15,477 nucleotides of DNA. Origin: DATAYF01 sp036272735. Lineage in GTDB: Bacteria; Chloroflexota; Ktedonobacteria; Ktedonobacterales; Ktedonobacteraceae. The notes beneath the pieces were generated by a model. That model did not search any database, was not told the origin of the DNA, and saw only the letters and a program-made list of their open reading frames with translations. Within the stretch, counting starts at the first letter, position 1; every line of letters begins with the position of its first letter. The translations under genes and the position numbers were made by a program. Positions 6,802 to 14,606 of the stretch are shown piece by piece. The DNA lies in the NCBI GenBank assembly GCA_036272735.1, contig DATAYF010000699.1:1-15477 (forward strand), in the 5' to 3' direction.

Positions 6802-7560
6802 TCATCTCGCTTCCGCTATAAGGATCAGGCGTGGGCTTTCTAATTGATATGGGTTGAGGTCGTAATCACCGTAAACATCTTTGATGGTAAAGCCCGCTTG
6901 TTCAAGCAATACTTCGATTTCGCCGCGTTCGAACAGGTAGAGGTAAGTAGTGACGATGGTGCGTGCTACCGTGCCGCCCTGGCGATGCTGGTCGTAAAAG
7001 TGGGTCAATTCCAGTAAATGGCGCTCGGTTGACGATGCCGGGCTGACAAAGTGCGTGAGATAGTCTCCATCTTCTGTACGCCAGCTTCCCTGGTGGAGCA
7101 CCTGCCCACTTAGCTCTTCCATATAACGAGCGTCGGCGTTACTTATATCAAGAATGAAGATGCCACCTGGACTCATATGCGCGTGTATCGCGGCGAGCGC
7201 TTGTTGCTGCGCTTTGCGTGCTGTGATGTGGGCAAAGGAGCCGAGGGCGATGAAGGCCAGGCGAAACTTGTGGGGGAGAGCAAGCTGGCTGATATCTTGT
7301 TGAATCAACGAGCACTGCTCGTTGACGCCCGCCGCTTCCAGATTGCGCCGGGCTAATCCGAGCATGGCATCCGAGGTATCCACACCGGTCAATGCGTAGC
7401 CTTCCTGGGCTAATGGCAGCAGGACGCGTCCGCTTCCACAAGCTAGTTCGAGAATTTTGCCTCCGCTGCTGGTGGCGAAGTTGAGATACATGTCGATATC
7501 TTCACTAAAATGTGCGTGCTCCGCGTCATAAAATGGGGCGATCAGATCGTACTCGTGCAT
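6802..7560 (-). CDS. Class I SAM-dependent methyltransferase
   Basis: This is a Rossmann-fold methyltransferase of the small-molecule or ubiquinone/biotin-type group. Motif I is ILELACGSGRV, followed by acidic GVDTSDAMLGLA, a motif II-like LIQQDISQL, and the post-motif GGIFILDISN. The substrate cannot be told from sequence. I prefer the ATG at 7560, which begins MHEYDLIAPFYD where family similarity starts and has AAAGGATGA (7579-7571) at good spacing. An in-frame ATG at 7599 would add 13 residues but lacks a ribosome site. The protein is 252 residues from the chosen start. It is the first gene of a two-gene unit with nfi. No shared pathway with endonuclease V is evident. Confidence 0.85.
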   Translation of the reverse strand: MHEYDLIAPFYDAEHAHFSEDIDMYLNFATSSGGKILELACGSGRVLLPLAQEGYALTGVDTSDAMLGLARRNLEAAGVNEQCSLIQQDISQLALPHKFRLAFIALGSFAHITARKAQQQALAAIHAHMSPGGIFILDISNADARYMEELSGQVLHQGSWRTEDGDYLTHFVSPASSTERHLLELTHFYDQHRQGGTVARTIVTTYLYLFERGEIEVLLEQAGFTIKDVYGDYDLNPYQLESPRLILIAEAR

Positions 7561-7609
7561 GCTGCTACTATCATCCTTTATATTTTTGATTCTTGTCATT
7601 TATTAGTAC

Positions 7610-7638
7610 TTGCGTACGTGTGGTGAGTATGGTATAGT
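7610..7638 (+). promoter_or_regulatory. Putative promoter of the zinc-ribbon/rpsU unit
   Basis: TTGCGT (7610-7615), a 17-bp spacer and TATAGT (7633-7638) preceded by TGG form an extended -10 promoter. Transcription would start near 7644-7646, giving a leader of about 230 nt. A second -10-like TATACT with TGG before it is at 7762-7767, but it has no credible -35. Confidence 0.5.
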
Positions 7639-7874
7639 GTGCGAACGGCGTCCATAGAGTATATCACTTGTCGCGTTCGCACAAGAGAACGAGCCATTGC
7701 AGGCGACCTGTACCTTTGCTGGACACGTAGGAAAAAAGGTGCCCGCGCTGGACCTATGTGGTATACTTGCAGAAGACTGTATGGTGTATTGTTGCCGAGA
7801 GTAAATTATCGATTGGAAACTGCGCGATACAGAAAGAGTTTAGAGGGGTGTATCCCCAGAAGCGAGAATAATTG
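7639..7874 (+). promoter_or_regulatory. Long structured 5' leader of the zinc-ribbon/rpsU unit
   Basis: No convincing gene fills this stretch. A perfect 9-bp inverted repeat, GTGCGAACG (7639-7647) and CGTTCGCAC (7674-7682), sits at the predicted transcription start around a 26-nt loop. A small GGGG-TGTAT-CCCC hairpin (7845-7857) lies 17 nt before the start codon, where it could mask the ribosome site. The arrangement is suggestive of leader-based control. I do not recognise a known riboswitch or ribosomal-protein leader. Confidence 0.4.
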
Positions 7875-8246
7875 ATGTCTTTAAGTGACCAAACCCTGTA
7901 TTGTCGCGATTGCAATCAGGAATTCACATTTACCGTCGGCGAACAGGAATTTTACGCAAGCCGTGGACTGACCAATACACCAAGCCGCTGCCCCGAGTGC
8001 CGCGCGGCACGCAAGCAGGCTGGTGGCGGTCGCGGCCAGCGCGGTGGCGGTTCCTATGGCGGTGGTGGTGGTGGTGGCTACCGTGATCGTGAGCCACGCC
8101 AGATGTACAGTGTAACCTGTGCAAGCTGTGGCAACGAGGCTCAGGTGCCTTTCATGCCACGCGATGACCGACCCGTGTATTGCAGCGATTGTTACCAGGC
8201 ACAAAAAGCTGATCGTCCCGACAGTCGGCGATCTTCACGCTGGTAA
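7875..8246 (+). CDS. Double zinc-ribbon (CxxC) protein with Gly-rich linker
   Basis: This 123-residue small basic protein has two CxxC pairs at each end. The N-terminal ribbon has Cys10/Cys13 and Cys39/Cys42 in the context YCRDCNQEFTFTVGEQEFY and RCPECRAAR, typical of the widespread probable zinc-ribbon family. A linker rich in Gly and Arg (about 50-75) follows. The C-terminal ribbon has Cys82/Cys85 and Cys103/Cys106 in VTCASCG and RPVYCSDCY. The family's function is not established. The RGG-like linker and the position 6 bp before the ribosomal protein gene suggest a role with RNA or ribosomes, which is inference. I chose the ATG at 7875; a TTG immediately before it (7872) is also in frame. 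Confidence 0.88.
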   Translation: MSLSDQTLYCRDCNQEFTFTVGEQEFYASRGLTNTPSRCPECRAARKQAGGGRGQRGGGSYGGGGGGGYRDREPRQMYSVTCASCGNEAQVPFMPRDDRPVYCSDCYQAQKADRPDSRRSSRW

Positions 8247-8252
8247 TCGTTC

Positions 8253-8435
8253 ATGACAGAGATTTTAGTAAAGCCGGGTGATTCGTTTGAGTTCGCTCTC
8301 AAACGTTTCAACCGTAAAGTACAAGAATCTGGTGTGCTGGCAGAGGCACGACGGCGCAGACACTACGAGAGCCCACAATCACGACGCAAACGGAAAGCGG
8401 AAGCGCAACGCCGTAGACGTCGCCGCTCTCGCTAG
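8253..8435 (+). CDS. rpsU: Ribosomal protein bS21
   Basis: This 60-residue protein of the small ribosomal subunit acts in translation initiation near the anti-Shine-Dalgarno end of 16S rRNA. The N-terminal half, ILVKPGDSFEFALKRFNRKV, matches the family. It is followed by AEARRRRHYESPQSRRKRK and a very Arg-rich tail, as is usual. Length is in the normal 57-75 range. The start ATG lies 6 bp after the stop of the zinc-ribbon gene, with no separate promoter visible, so the two are probably co-transcribed and translationally coupled. A strong terminator lies about 90 bp downstream. Confidence 0.95.
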   Translation: MTEILVKPGDSFEFALKRFNRKVQESGVLAEARRRRHYESPQSRRKRKAEAQRRRRRRSR

Positions 8436-8528
8436 GCAGAACCACTAGCAATGCGTAAGCTACTCGGCCGCTTGCTAGATGTTTCGAAATTTTGTAAAAA
8501 GACGCGCATGCAATACGCGACAATACAC

Positions 8529-8574
8529 AAAATGATCCCCCATCAATTCTGTTGAATTGGTGGGGGATCATTTT
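8529..8574. terminator. Bidirectional intrinsic terminator between rpsU and ppdK
   Basis: A 21-bp hairpin with one G-T pair (left arm 8529-8549, loop TGTT, right arm 8554-8574) has AAAA on the left and TTTT on the right. It therefore ends with a short T-run on either strand. It separates the convergent rpsU and ppdK genes. The rest of 8436-8599 shows nothing else. Confidence 0.9.
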
Positions 8575-8599
8575 ACCTTCCGACGGTGATACGATGAGT

Positions 8600-11380
8600 T
8601 TACTTGTCTTTTTCCGTCTGGGTGAGCGCGGCCTGCGCTGCGGCCAGGCGTGCTACCGGAACACGATAGGGTGAGCAGCTTACGTAGTCGAGACCGACCA
8701 TGTGACAGAATTCGATGCTGGATGGATCACCACCGTGCTCGCCACAGATGCCCAGTTCGAGGTGCGGATTGCTGGCGCGACCCTTCTCGACACCGATACG
8801 TACAAGCTGACCGACGCCATCGCGGTCGAGCGTCTGGAAGGGATTGAACGGCAAGATCTTGACCTTGTTTGGCAGCCCCGGCTCTTCCAGTCCGTCAAGA
8901 TACTTGAGCAAGAACTTGCCCTCGGCATCGTCACGGCTGTAGCCAAAGGTGGTTTGTGTCAGGTCGTTGGTGCCGAAGCTGAAAAAGTCGGACACCTCCG
9001 CAATCTGGTCGGCGGTCAGAGCAGCGCGTGGCAGCTCGATCATTGTACCAAATTTGTACTCGATGCGCCCACCGAACTGGTCAGCAATCTCATGGGCCAC
9101 CTTTTCAAGCTGGCGACGTACCTCTTTCAGTTCGTTGACGTGTCCCACCAGGGGAATCATGATCTTAGGCTGGAGCTTTTTCCCCTCTTTCGCAAGTTCG
9201 GCGGCGGCTTCGAGGATGGCACGCGTCTGCATCACGTTGATTTCGGGGAAGAGCAGGCCCAGACGGCAGCCACGTAAGCCCAACATGGGGTTCATTTCAC
9301 GCATGCCTTCGACGGCTTCGAGCAATTCGCGTTTCTCCGCCAGTTCTTTTTCATCACCATGCGTTGCCTCTAAGCGCGTGACCTCCACGAGCAGATCCTC
9401 GTAAGAAGGCAGGAACTCGTGCAGTGGTGGATCGATCAGGCGGATCACCACAGGATAACCAACGCCCGTTTTGGGATCGACCATCGACTCGAAGATACCT
9501 CTGAAGTCGCTGCGCTGGAAAGGAAGCAACTGATCGAGAGCTTGCTGGCGCACCTGTGGGTTCTTTGCCAGGATCATCTTGCGCACGATGGGTAAGCGCT
9601 CCTGCTCCATGAACATATGCTCGGTGCGACAAAGCCCGATGCCCTCGGCACCGAAGGATATGGCGCGCTGGGCGTCGCGTGGATAGTCGGCATTTGCCCA
9701 CACCCCAAGGGTGCGGTAACGGTCAGCCCATTCGAGGAGCGTCTTCAGGTCAACCTCTTTGTCATAGTCGGGTTCAACGGTCCTGATGATGCCATTGTAG
9801 ACTTCGCCATCGGCCCCATCGATGGAGATATCGTCTCCCTCGTGGATGATGGTATCGCTGCCCACGACGCGGAAGAGCCGCTCCTGCTCGTTGACGCGGA
9901 TTGCCTCGCATCCGGCAACGCAGGGCAGGCCGAGACCGCGTGCTACGACGGCGGCATGGCTGGTTGCGCCACCGCGAGCGGTGAGAATACCTTTAGCAAC
10001 GAGCATGCCGTGCACATCGTCCGGGCTGGTTTCGGGGCGCACGAGTACTACCGCGATGCCAGCTTTGCCCATTTCTTCAGCGCGGTCGGCATCGAAAACC
10101 GCCTTGCCGGTTGCAGCTCCTGGTGAAGCATTCAAGCCCTTGGCGATCTGGCGGCCATCTTGCTTGGCGTTTTTCTTTTCTTCCTCGCTAAAGCGTGGCA
10201 GGAGCAATTGATAGACGTGTTGTGGCTCGACACGCTGGACGGCCTCTTGCTCGCTAATCAAACCCTCGCGCACCATGTCGATAGCAACCTTGACGGCGGC
10301 CTGCGCGTTTCGTTTGGCTGAGCGCGTCTGTAGCATGTAGAGCCGACCGCGCTCGACGGTAAATTCCAGGTCCTGCATATCGTGATAGTGCTGCTCCAGG
10401 CGGCTTGCGATATCCTGGAACTGCGCGAAGACCTTTGGCAAATCTTCCTTGAGGCGGCTGATCTTGGATGGTGTACGAATGCCTGCCACCACATCTTCGC
10501 CCTGCGCATTCAAAAGATATTCACCGTATAATTCTTGTTCGCCGGTGCCGGGGTCGCGTGTAAAGGCGACGCCTGTCCCGCTGTCGTCGCCCATGTTGCC
10601 AAATACCATGCTTTGCACATTGACGGCAGTGCCAAGCGTGTGCTCGATTTTGTTGTAGTTGCGATAGTCGATGGCGCGTTTGTTGTTCCAGGAAGAAAAG
10701 ACAGCCTCGATGGCTTTGTGCAGTTGATCGTACACGTCGGTCGGGAAGGCGACGCCCGACTGGCGCTCGGCGATGCCTTTAAAATCAACCACCATGCGTT
10801 TCAAATCGGCGGCGGGAATTTCAGTATCGCTGGCAACGTGCGCCTTGTTCTTATAGCCTTCTAGCACCTCTTCGAAGGCGCGGGGTTCGACGTCGAGCAC
10901 GATTTTGCTGAACATCTGGATAAAGCGGCGATAGGCGTCGTAGGCGAAACGCTCGTCGCCGGTGAGCGCGACCAGCCCGGTAACTGTTTCGTCGTTGATG
11001 CCCAGGTTGAGCACGGTATCCATCATGCCAGGCATCGAGAATTTGGCTCCTGAGCGTACTGAGACGAGCAGGGGATTATCCTGCTTGCCAAAGCCTTTGC
11101 CTGTCTGTTGCTCAACAATGGCGAGTGCAGCCTTAGCCTGTTCCCAGAGGCCAGTGGGAAACTGCTTCCCGCTCGAATAGTAGGCGTTACAAGCCTCGGT
11201 GGTAATCGTGAAACCGGGGGGAACGGGGAGACCTGCATTGGTCATCTCTGCTACGCCAGCGCCTTTGCCTCCCAGCAGTTCGCGCATCTTGGCGTTCCCT
11301 TCGCTAAAGAGGTAGACCCATTTGTGGGGAGATTGCCGAACGGCGTTGTCCAGGCCGTCATGGGTAATTTGTTGCGTCAT
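8600..11380 (-). CDS. ppdK: Pyruvate, phosphate dikinase
   Basis: PPDK interconverts pyruvate + ATP + Pi and PEP + AMP + PPi, for gluconeogenesis or PPi-linked glycolysis in the cytoplasm. The 926-residue protein has all three parts. The N-terminal nucleotide-binding domain begins KMRELLGGKGAGVAEM. The swivelling phosphohistidine domain has GGATSHAAVVARGLG with catalytic His475; Thr473 matches the residue phosphorylated by PPDK regulatory proteins. The C-terminal PEP/pyruvate barrel has FGTNDLTQTTFGYSRDDAEG and GICGEHGGDP with Cys879 as the acid/base residue. It is slightly longer than the usual 870-890. The start ATG at 11380 has a clear AGAGGAG site 9 bases before it. It lies 73 bp downstream of the HEPN gene in the same direction and ends at the bidirectional terminator. 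No PPDK regulatory protein gene is in the window. Confidence 0.97.
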   Translation of the reverse strand: MTQQITHDGLDNAVRQSPHKWVYLFSEGNAKMRELLGGKGAGVAEMTNAGLPVPPGFTITTEACNAYYSSGKQFPTGLWEQAKAALAIVEQQTGKGFGKQDNPLLVSVRSGAKFSMPGMMDTVLNLGINDETVTGLVALTGDERFAYDAYRRFIQMFSKIVLDVEPRAFEEVLEGYKNKAHVASDTEIPAADLKRMVVDFKGIAERQSGVAFPTDVYDQLHKAIEAVFSSWNNKRAIDYRNYNKIEHTLGTAVNVQSMVFGNMGDDSGTGVAFTRDPGTGEQELYGEYLLNAQGEDVVAGIRTPSKISRLKEDLPKVFAQFQDIASRLEQHYHDMQDLEFTVERGRLYMLQTRSAKRNAQAAVKVAIDMVREGLISEQEAVQRVEPQHVYQLLLPRFSEEEKKNAKQDGRQIAKGLNASPGAATGKAVFDADRAEEMGKAGIAVVLVRPETSPDDVHGMLVAKGILTARGGATSHAAVVARGLGLPCVAGCEAIRVNEQERLFRVVGSDTIIHEGDDISIDGADGEVYNGIIRTVEPDYDKEVDLKTLLEWADRYRTLGVWANADYPRDAQRAISFGAEGIGLCRTEHMFMEQERLPIVRKMILAKNPQVRQQALDQLLPFQRSDFRGIFESMVDPKTGVGYPVVIRLIDPPLHEFLPSYEDLLVEVTRLEATHGDEKELAEKRELLEAVEGMREMNPMLGLRGCRLGLLFPEINVMQTRAILEAAAELAKEGKKLQPKIMIPLVGHVNELKEVRRQLEKVAHEIADQFGGRIEYKFGTMIELPRAALTADQIAEVSDFFSFGTNDLTQTTFGYSRDDAEGKFLLKYLDGLEEPGLPNKVKILPFNPFQTLDRDGVGQLVRIGVEKGRASNPHLELGICGEHGGDPSSIEFCHMVGLDYVSCSPYRVPVARLAAAQAALTQTEKDK

Positions 11381-11405
11381 AAAAAAGCTCCTCTAACTTT
11401 TTATT

Positions 11406-11431
11406 CCACACATGATTATGTTCTTGTGTGG
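11406..11431. promoter_or_regulatory. Palindrome upstream of ppdK (operator or leader hairpin)
   Basis: CCACACA (11406-11412) and TGTGTGG (11425-11431) form a perfect 7-bp inverted repeat with a 12-base centre, between the HEPN stop and the ppdK ribosome site. It could be a repressor site or a leader hairpin. No adjacent T-run supports termination toward ppdK. Confidence 0.35.
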
Positions 11432-11453
11432 TTTCTGCTCTGGCTATCCTACC

Positions 11454-11999
11454 TTACGAACTCAATACAATACCTCTAGCCCATCGCAAAACCTTCCGTG
11501 CACATTGTACGTAGCTGCTTGCCTGTTCCGCACTGATGATTTCGTCGGCCTCTTCGGGCGGAGTTTCGGCGTAGAAGGCTTCAGGATGGAAGGGGGTCAG
11601 TATCTCCATCTCGTCTTGTATCATAAGCGGAGCACCGACAGCAGCACCTAGCGCACGCAGGTCATGGTTGTACATTGAAGGGCGACCAATGCGTTGCAGG
11701 CTGACCGCTTGCGCGGCTTTTTGTGCCACCTGGTTGCAATAGTCTGCACAGGCAAAATGCCTGCCCAGGCTAAGCTCTAACGATGCGGTAGCCATATCCT
11801 GGGATGCCTCCGCGAAAAGTCCCAGCGCCCCCTGCACGTCCGTGTTCGAGAGCACTCCTTCTCCCTCTTCTTCAGCAGTATCCGGCAACGCCTGTGCGGA
11901 GTCCTGGGTGAGATGAACGTTGTTGAGCAGGCGTTGTTCCAAATCTTCCTGCTGGTCGAATTCAGACATGCTGTCCTGGTCTTTACGCTGTTCTGGCAT
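11454..11999 (-). CDS. HEPN-domain protein
   Basis: This 181-residue protein has an acidic, probably disordered N-terminus (about 1-55) and a helical domain that looks like HEPN. The domain runs LGLFAEASQDMATASLELSL, then YCNQVAQKAAQAVSLQRIG, then RPSMYNHDLRALG, and ends AEQASSYVQCARKVLRWARG. Arg106 and His112 form an R-x5-H pair, within the Rx4-6H motif of HEPN ribonucleases. The residue after Arg is Pro rather than the polar residue usual in active toxins, so catalysis is uncertain. No MNT nucleotidyltransferase partner is adjacent. An AAGGA site precedes the ATG at 11999, and a TATACT -10-like box lies at 12038-12033 without a good -35. It may be transcribed with ppdK. Function is unknown, and the HEPN assignment is by pattern recognition. 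Confidence 0.7.
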   Translation of the reverse strand: MPEQRKDQDSMSEFDQQEDLEQRLLNNVHLTQDSAQALPDTAEEEGEGVLSNTDVQGALGLFAEASQDMATASLELSLGRHFACADYCNQVAQKAAQAVSLQRIGRPSMYNHDLRALGAAVGAPLMIQDEMEILTPFHPEAFYAETPPEEADEIISAEQASSYVQCARKVLRWARGIVLSS

Positions 12000-12073
12000 A
12001 ATGAGAGATCCTTATGTATCCCTATTGGGAATAGTATACAACGTGTATTTCGTACTTCCGGGCATGGTGCTAT

Positions 12074-13659
12074 CTAGCCATTAAGCACGTATAATGGTGC
12101 ACAAGCACGCAGCTTTTCGAGCAGTTCGGGGCGTGACGTTATCTCGAAACGCTCGTGGTCTGCATCACCTACACCATATATTACCACTTTTATTCCCAAC
12201 ATACGCAAAGCTCTGCATTTTTCCTCATAGGTTGCCTCGTCGTAGTGCCCCCGAAGCTTCTCACGCCACGCTAAAAATGTATCCATCTCCTGTCTCAAGC
12301 GTGCAGCCCGATCCGCACTTGGAACGGCATGGACTCTCTCTTCATTCAACCCTGCCAGGTCTTTTTCCAGTTTGCCGAGTTCTTGGAGAATAAGTGCACG
12401 AACCCGCCCTTTAGTACCCTTGAGGTTTGCAACTAATCGATCCTGCTCATCCTCAACATCCTTGATCAGTGAGTCAATCGTCTCTACATCATTCATCGTG
12501 TTTGAGCCAGGGCCTTGAAGGATTTGGCGAATGGTGGTGAGGTTGTTTAAGAAGTTGGACACGAACACCCACACAGCATCATCAAGCTTTTGCGCTTGAA
12601 AGGCCACGGAAGACTGGCAGAGCCGACTGCGCTTCCCTGGAATGTTCGCATTGGTCGTGCACCGGTACTGCGGCTCTACGCTTTTCCTCTCATGATAGCG
12701 AAACACCCGCATGACATGACCACAGTACTCACACACAACGAAGCCAGAACGGAGCAGCGTCATCTCTGGTTCGCGATTATTGCGTGCCGCTTCCTCCTTG
12801 GCACGGGCTAGCTTTTCCTGTGCTGCGTACCACACCTCATCTGAAACGATGCGCGGTAAACGCCATCAGCAACCTCAACGGGGTGGGGATGCGGGCGAAA
12901 TTTGTTATGTCCATCTTCATAGTACTGCTGCACTCTGCGATTGACGCCCTTGCCACGAGAATTCATCTTTGAGTATGCACCAGACTGATGTGTTGCCCCA
13001 TGCAGAATTTCTCGTCGTTGGAACACTCGCATCGTTCAGACGCGCAGCAACGCCCCTGATCGACTTCCCCTCATTCACGTACCAAGCGAATATCTGTCGT
13101 ACAACTCTCGCCTCGACAGGATTGATGATATAGTGTGTATGGTGCTCATCACCCCACTCGTACCCATATTTCGCCTTCCCGACGCCGATGAGTTGCCCCT
13201 TCTCAACCTTGTTCTGAGCACCGCGCCCACTACGCTCAATGATCTTCTCCCGCTCAATCGCCGCTGCGAATGCTAGTGCTTGCCGGAGAGATGAACCAAA
13301 TGGGCTATCATCGATGGGTTCAGTGATGGGTTCAGTGATGCTCTCCAATACGACATTATTTTCGAGCATTTCATTGAGAAGTACGGCCTGGTGAGTCTGG
13401 TCACGCGATAGACGGTCGAGTGAGTTGACGATGACAACGTGTACACCGCGGTCCCGTACCTTCTGGCGCATCTTGGCTAGCTCCTTACGCTCACGCAAGG
13501 AGTACCCACCCGTTCTTAATCGGCGTACGTTCGGATAGCTTTCTCCTGTGTCTCTAGCGATGCGCCATCTTCCTTTTGTGCCACGCTCGATACACGTGCA
13601 TATCCAACTGCGTAAATAAGTCCGGCTTCTGGTAGAGTTGGCATTTGAAGTTCTGGCAT
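12074..13659 (-). pseudogene. Large serine recombinase, broken by deletion and frameshifts
   Basis: This is a resolvase/invertase-family large serine recombinase in at least four reading-frame segments. From the ATG at 13659 (AAGGAG site before it), 47 residues carry AVGYARVSS with the likely catalytic Ser24, ending EKAIRTYAD then TAA (13518-13516). A second frame resumes at once with TGGYSLRERKELAKM through VVIVNSLDRLSRDQ and AIEREKIIERSGRG to ILKDEF; about 20 residues expected at the join are missing. A third frame (about 12957-12855) gives RGKGVNRRVQQYYEDG to VEVADGVYR. A fourth gives RIVSDEVWYAAQEKL, the zinc beta-ribbon (CEYCGHVM, CTT, C) and a coiled-coil tail ending at 12074. The element it once moved is not defined. 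An IS lies 40 bp upstream and may have removed its -35 region. Confidence 0.85.
13313..13336 (-). repeat. 12-bp tandem duplication inside the recombinase pseudogene
   Basis: GATGGGTTCAGT occurs twice in direct succession (13313-13324, 13325-13336). On the coding strand it adds an in-frame four-residue repeat, giving ITEPITEPID. Relatives normally show a single TEP-type motif here, so this looks like slippage in a decaying gene. Confidence 0.7.
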
Positions 13660-13699
13660 GTTTGGCTCCTTCTACTCGCGCATTATGAGCCAATATTAA

Positions 13700-14576
13700 G
13701 AGCTTATCCGAAAACTTGTGATAGAATGAAAGGAAAAACGAGAAAAGTAGGCCCAGATGGCACGAACCCATCCCTGGCAAGTCAGTGACGAATTGTGGGA
13801 GCACGTCAGCCCTTTCATTCCTCAAGCTCCGCCCCATGCGAAAGGAGGTCGTCCCCGCGTGCCAGATCGGGACGCCTTTAGCGCCATCATCTACGTGTTG
13901 CGTACAGGTATCCAATGGAATGCCCTGCCACGAGAGCTGGGAGCCAGTTCGACGGCGCACGACCGCTTTCAAGAATGGGAACGTGCAGGCGTCTTCCGTC
14001 GCCTTTGGCAAGCGGGTTTGCAGCAGTATGATGAACTGGAAGGCATCCAGTGGGAATGGCAAGCGGTAGATGGAGTGATGACCAAAGCCCCTTTCGGACA
14101 CGCCGCGACCGGAGCCAATCCTACCGATCGCAGCAAGAAGGGAACCAAACGGAGCATGTTGACTGATGGGGCGGGCATCCCGTTGGCTCTGATCGTCGAT
14201 GGAGCCAATTGCCATGATATGAAACTGCTGTCTGCCACCATGGAAGGCATCGTGATCGCGCGACCAGAGCCAACCGAGGAGCAGCTCCAGCATTTGTGTT
14301 TGGACGCTGGCTATGATTATGAGACCATACGCCAGAGCGTTGTTGAACATCAGTATCTTCCTCACATTCGTAGCCGTGGGCAGGAACAGCAGGACAAAGC
14401 CAGGGATCCTGGCTATCGGGCTCGCCGATGGGTGGTAGAACGCACGCATTCTTGGCTCAATTGTTCTCGCCGCCTCCTGGTCCGCTGGGAGAAGAAGGGC
14501 GAAAACTATCTGGCTTTTCTCCATCTCGCTTGTGCTCAACTCATTTTTGCCAAAATTGCCGTCTTCAGATAAGCTC
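13700..14576 (+). mobile_element. IS5-family element, IS427-like, apparently complete
   Basis: The 877-bp element has terminal inverted repeats of 16 bp with two mismatches: GAGCTTATCCGAAAAC at 13700-13715, and GAGCTTATCTGAAGAC read inward from 14576. It is flanked by a direct TAA at 13697-13699 and 14577-14579. A 3-bp TNA duplication of this kind is characteristic of the IS427 group. It contains one uninterrupted transposase gene. It lies between the divergent serine recombinase pseudogene and the dehydrogenase gene, which would otherwise be about 70 bp apart. Confidence 0.85.
13757..14572 (+). CDS. IS5-family DDE transposase
   Basis: The 271-residue transposase occupies nearly the whole element. 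The N-terminal region (WQVSDELWEHVSPFIP, GGRPRVPDRDAFSAIIYVLR, WNALPRELG) is the helical DUF4096-like domain of this family. The catalytic triad appears as Asp105 (WQAVDGVMTK), Asp183 (CLDAGYDYE) and Glu228 (RWVVERTHSWLN). Many IS427-group elements split this gene into two frames joined by frameshifting; here it is a single open frame. The stop codon lies inside the right terminal repeat. Ribosome-site support is weak (GTAGG before the ATG at 13757). All key residues are present, so the element may be active. Confidence 0.93.
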   Translation: MARTHPWQVSDELWEHVSPFIPQAPPHAKGGRPRVPDRDAFSAIIYVLRTGIQWNALPRELGASSTAHDRFQEWERAGVFRRLWQAGLQQYDELEGIQWEWQAVDGVMTKAPFGHAATGANPTDRSKKGTKRSMLTDGAGIPLALIVDGANCHDMKLLSATMEGIVIARPEPTEEQLQHLCLDAGYDYETIRQSVVEHQYLPHIRSRGQEQQDKARDPGYRARRWVVERTHSWLNCSRRLLVRWEKKGENYLAFLHLACAQLIFAKIAVFR

Positions 14577-14606
14577 TAAGAAATAGTAGGTCTAAGGAGA
14601 ACATGT

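Noticed and set aside
7639..7872. A 78-codon plus-strand frame upstream of the zinc-ribbon gene
   Set aside because: It starts inside the predicted promoter/start-site hairpin, has no ribosome site and resembles no family. It is better read as leader.
8035..8085. GGT-rich repeat tract that might be read as a DNA repeat or array
   Set aside because: It encodes the Gly-rich linker of the zinc-ribbon protein. There are no spacers or regular unit structure.
12917..14539. A 540-codon minus-strand frame spanning the IS and the recombinase
   Set aside because: Its first part is antisense to the intact transposase and only its later part (from about 13513) reads as recombinase. It is a chance join across the IS boundary.
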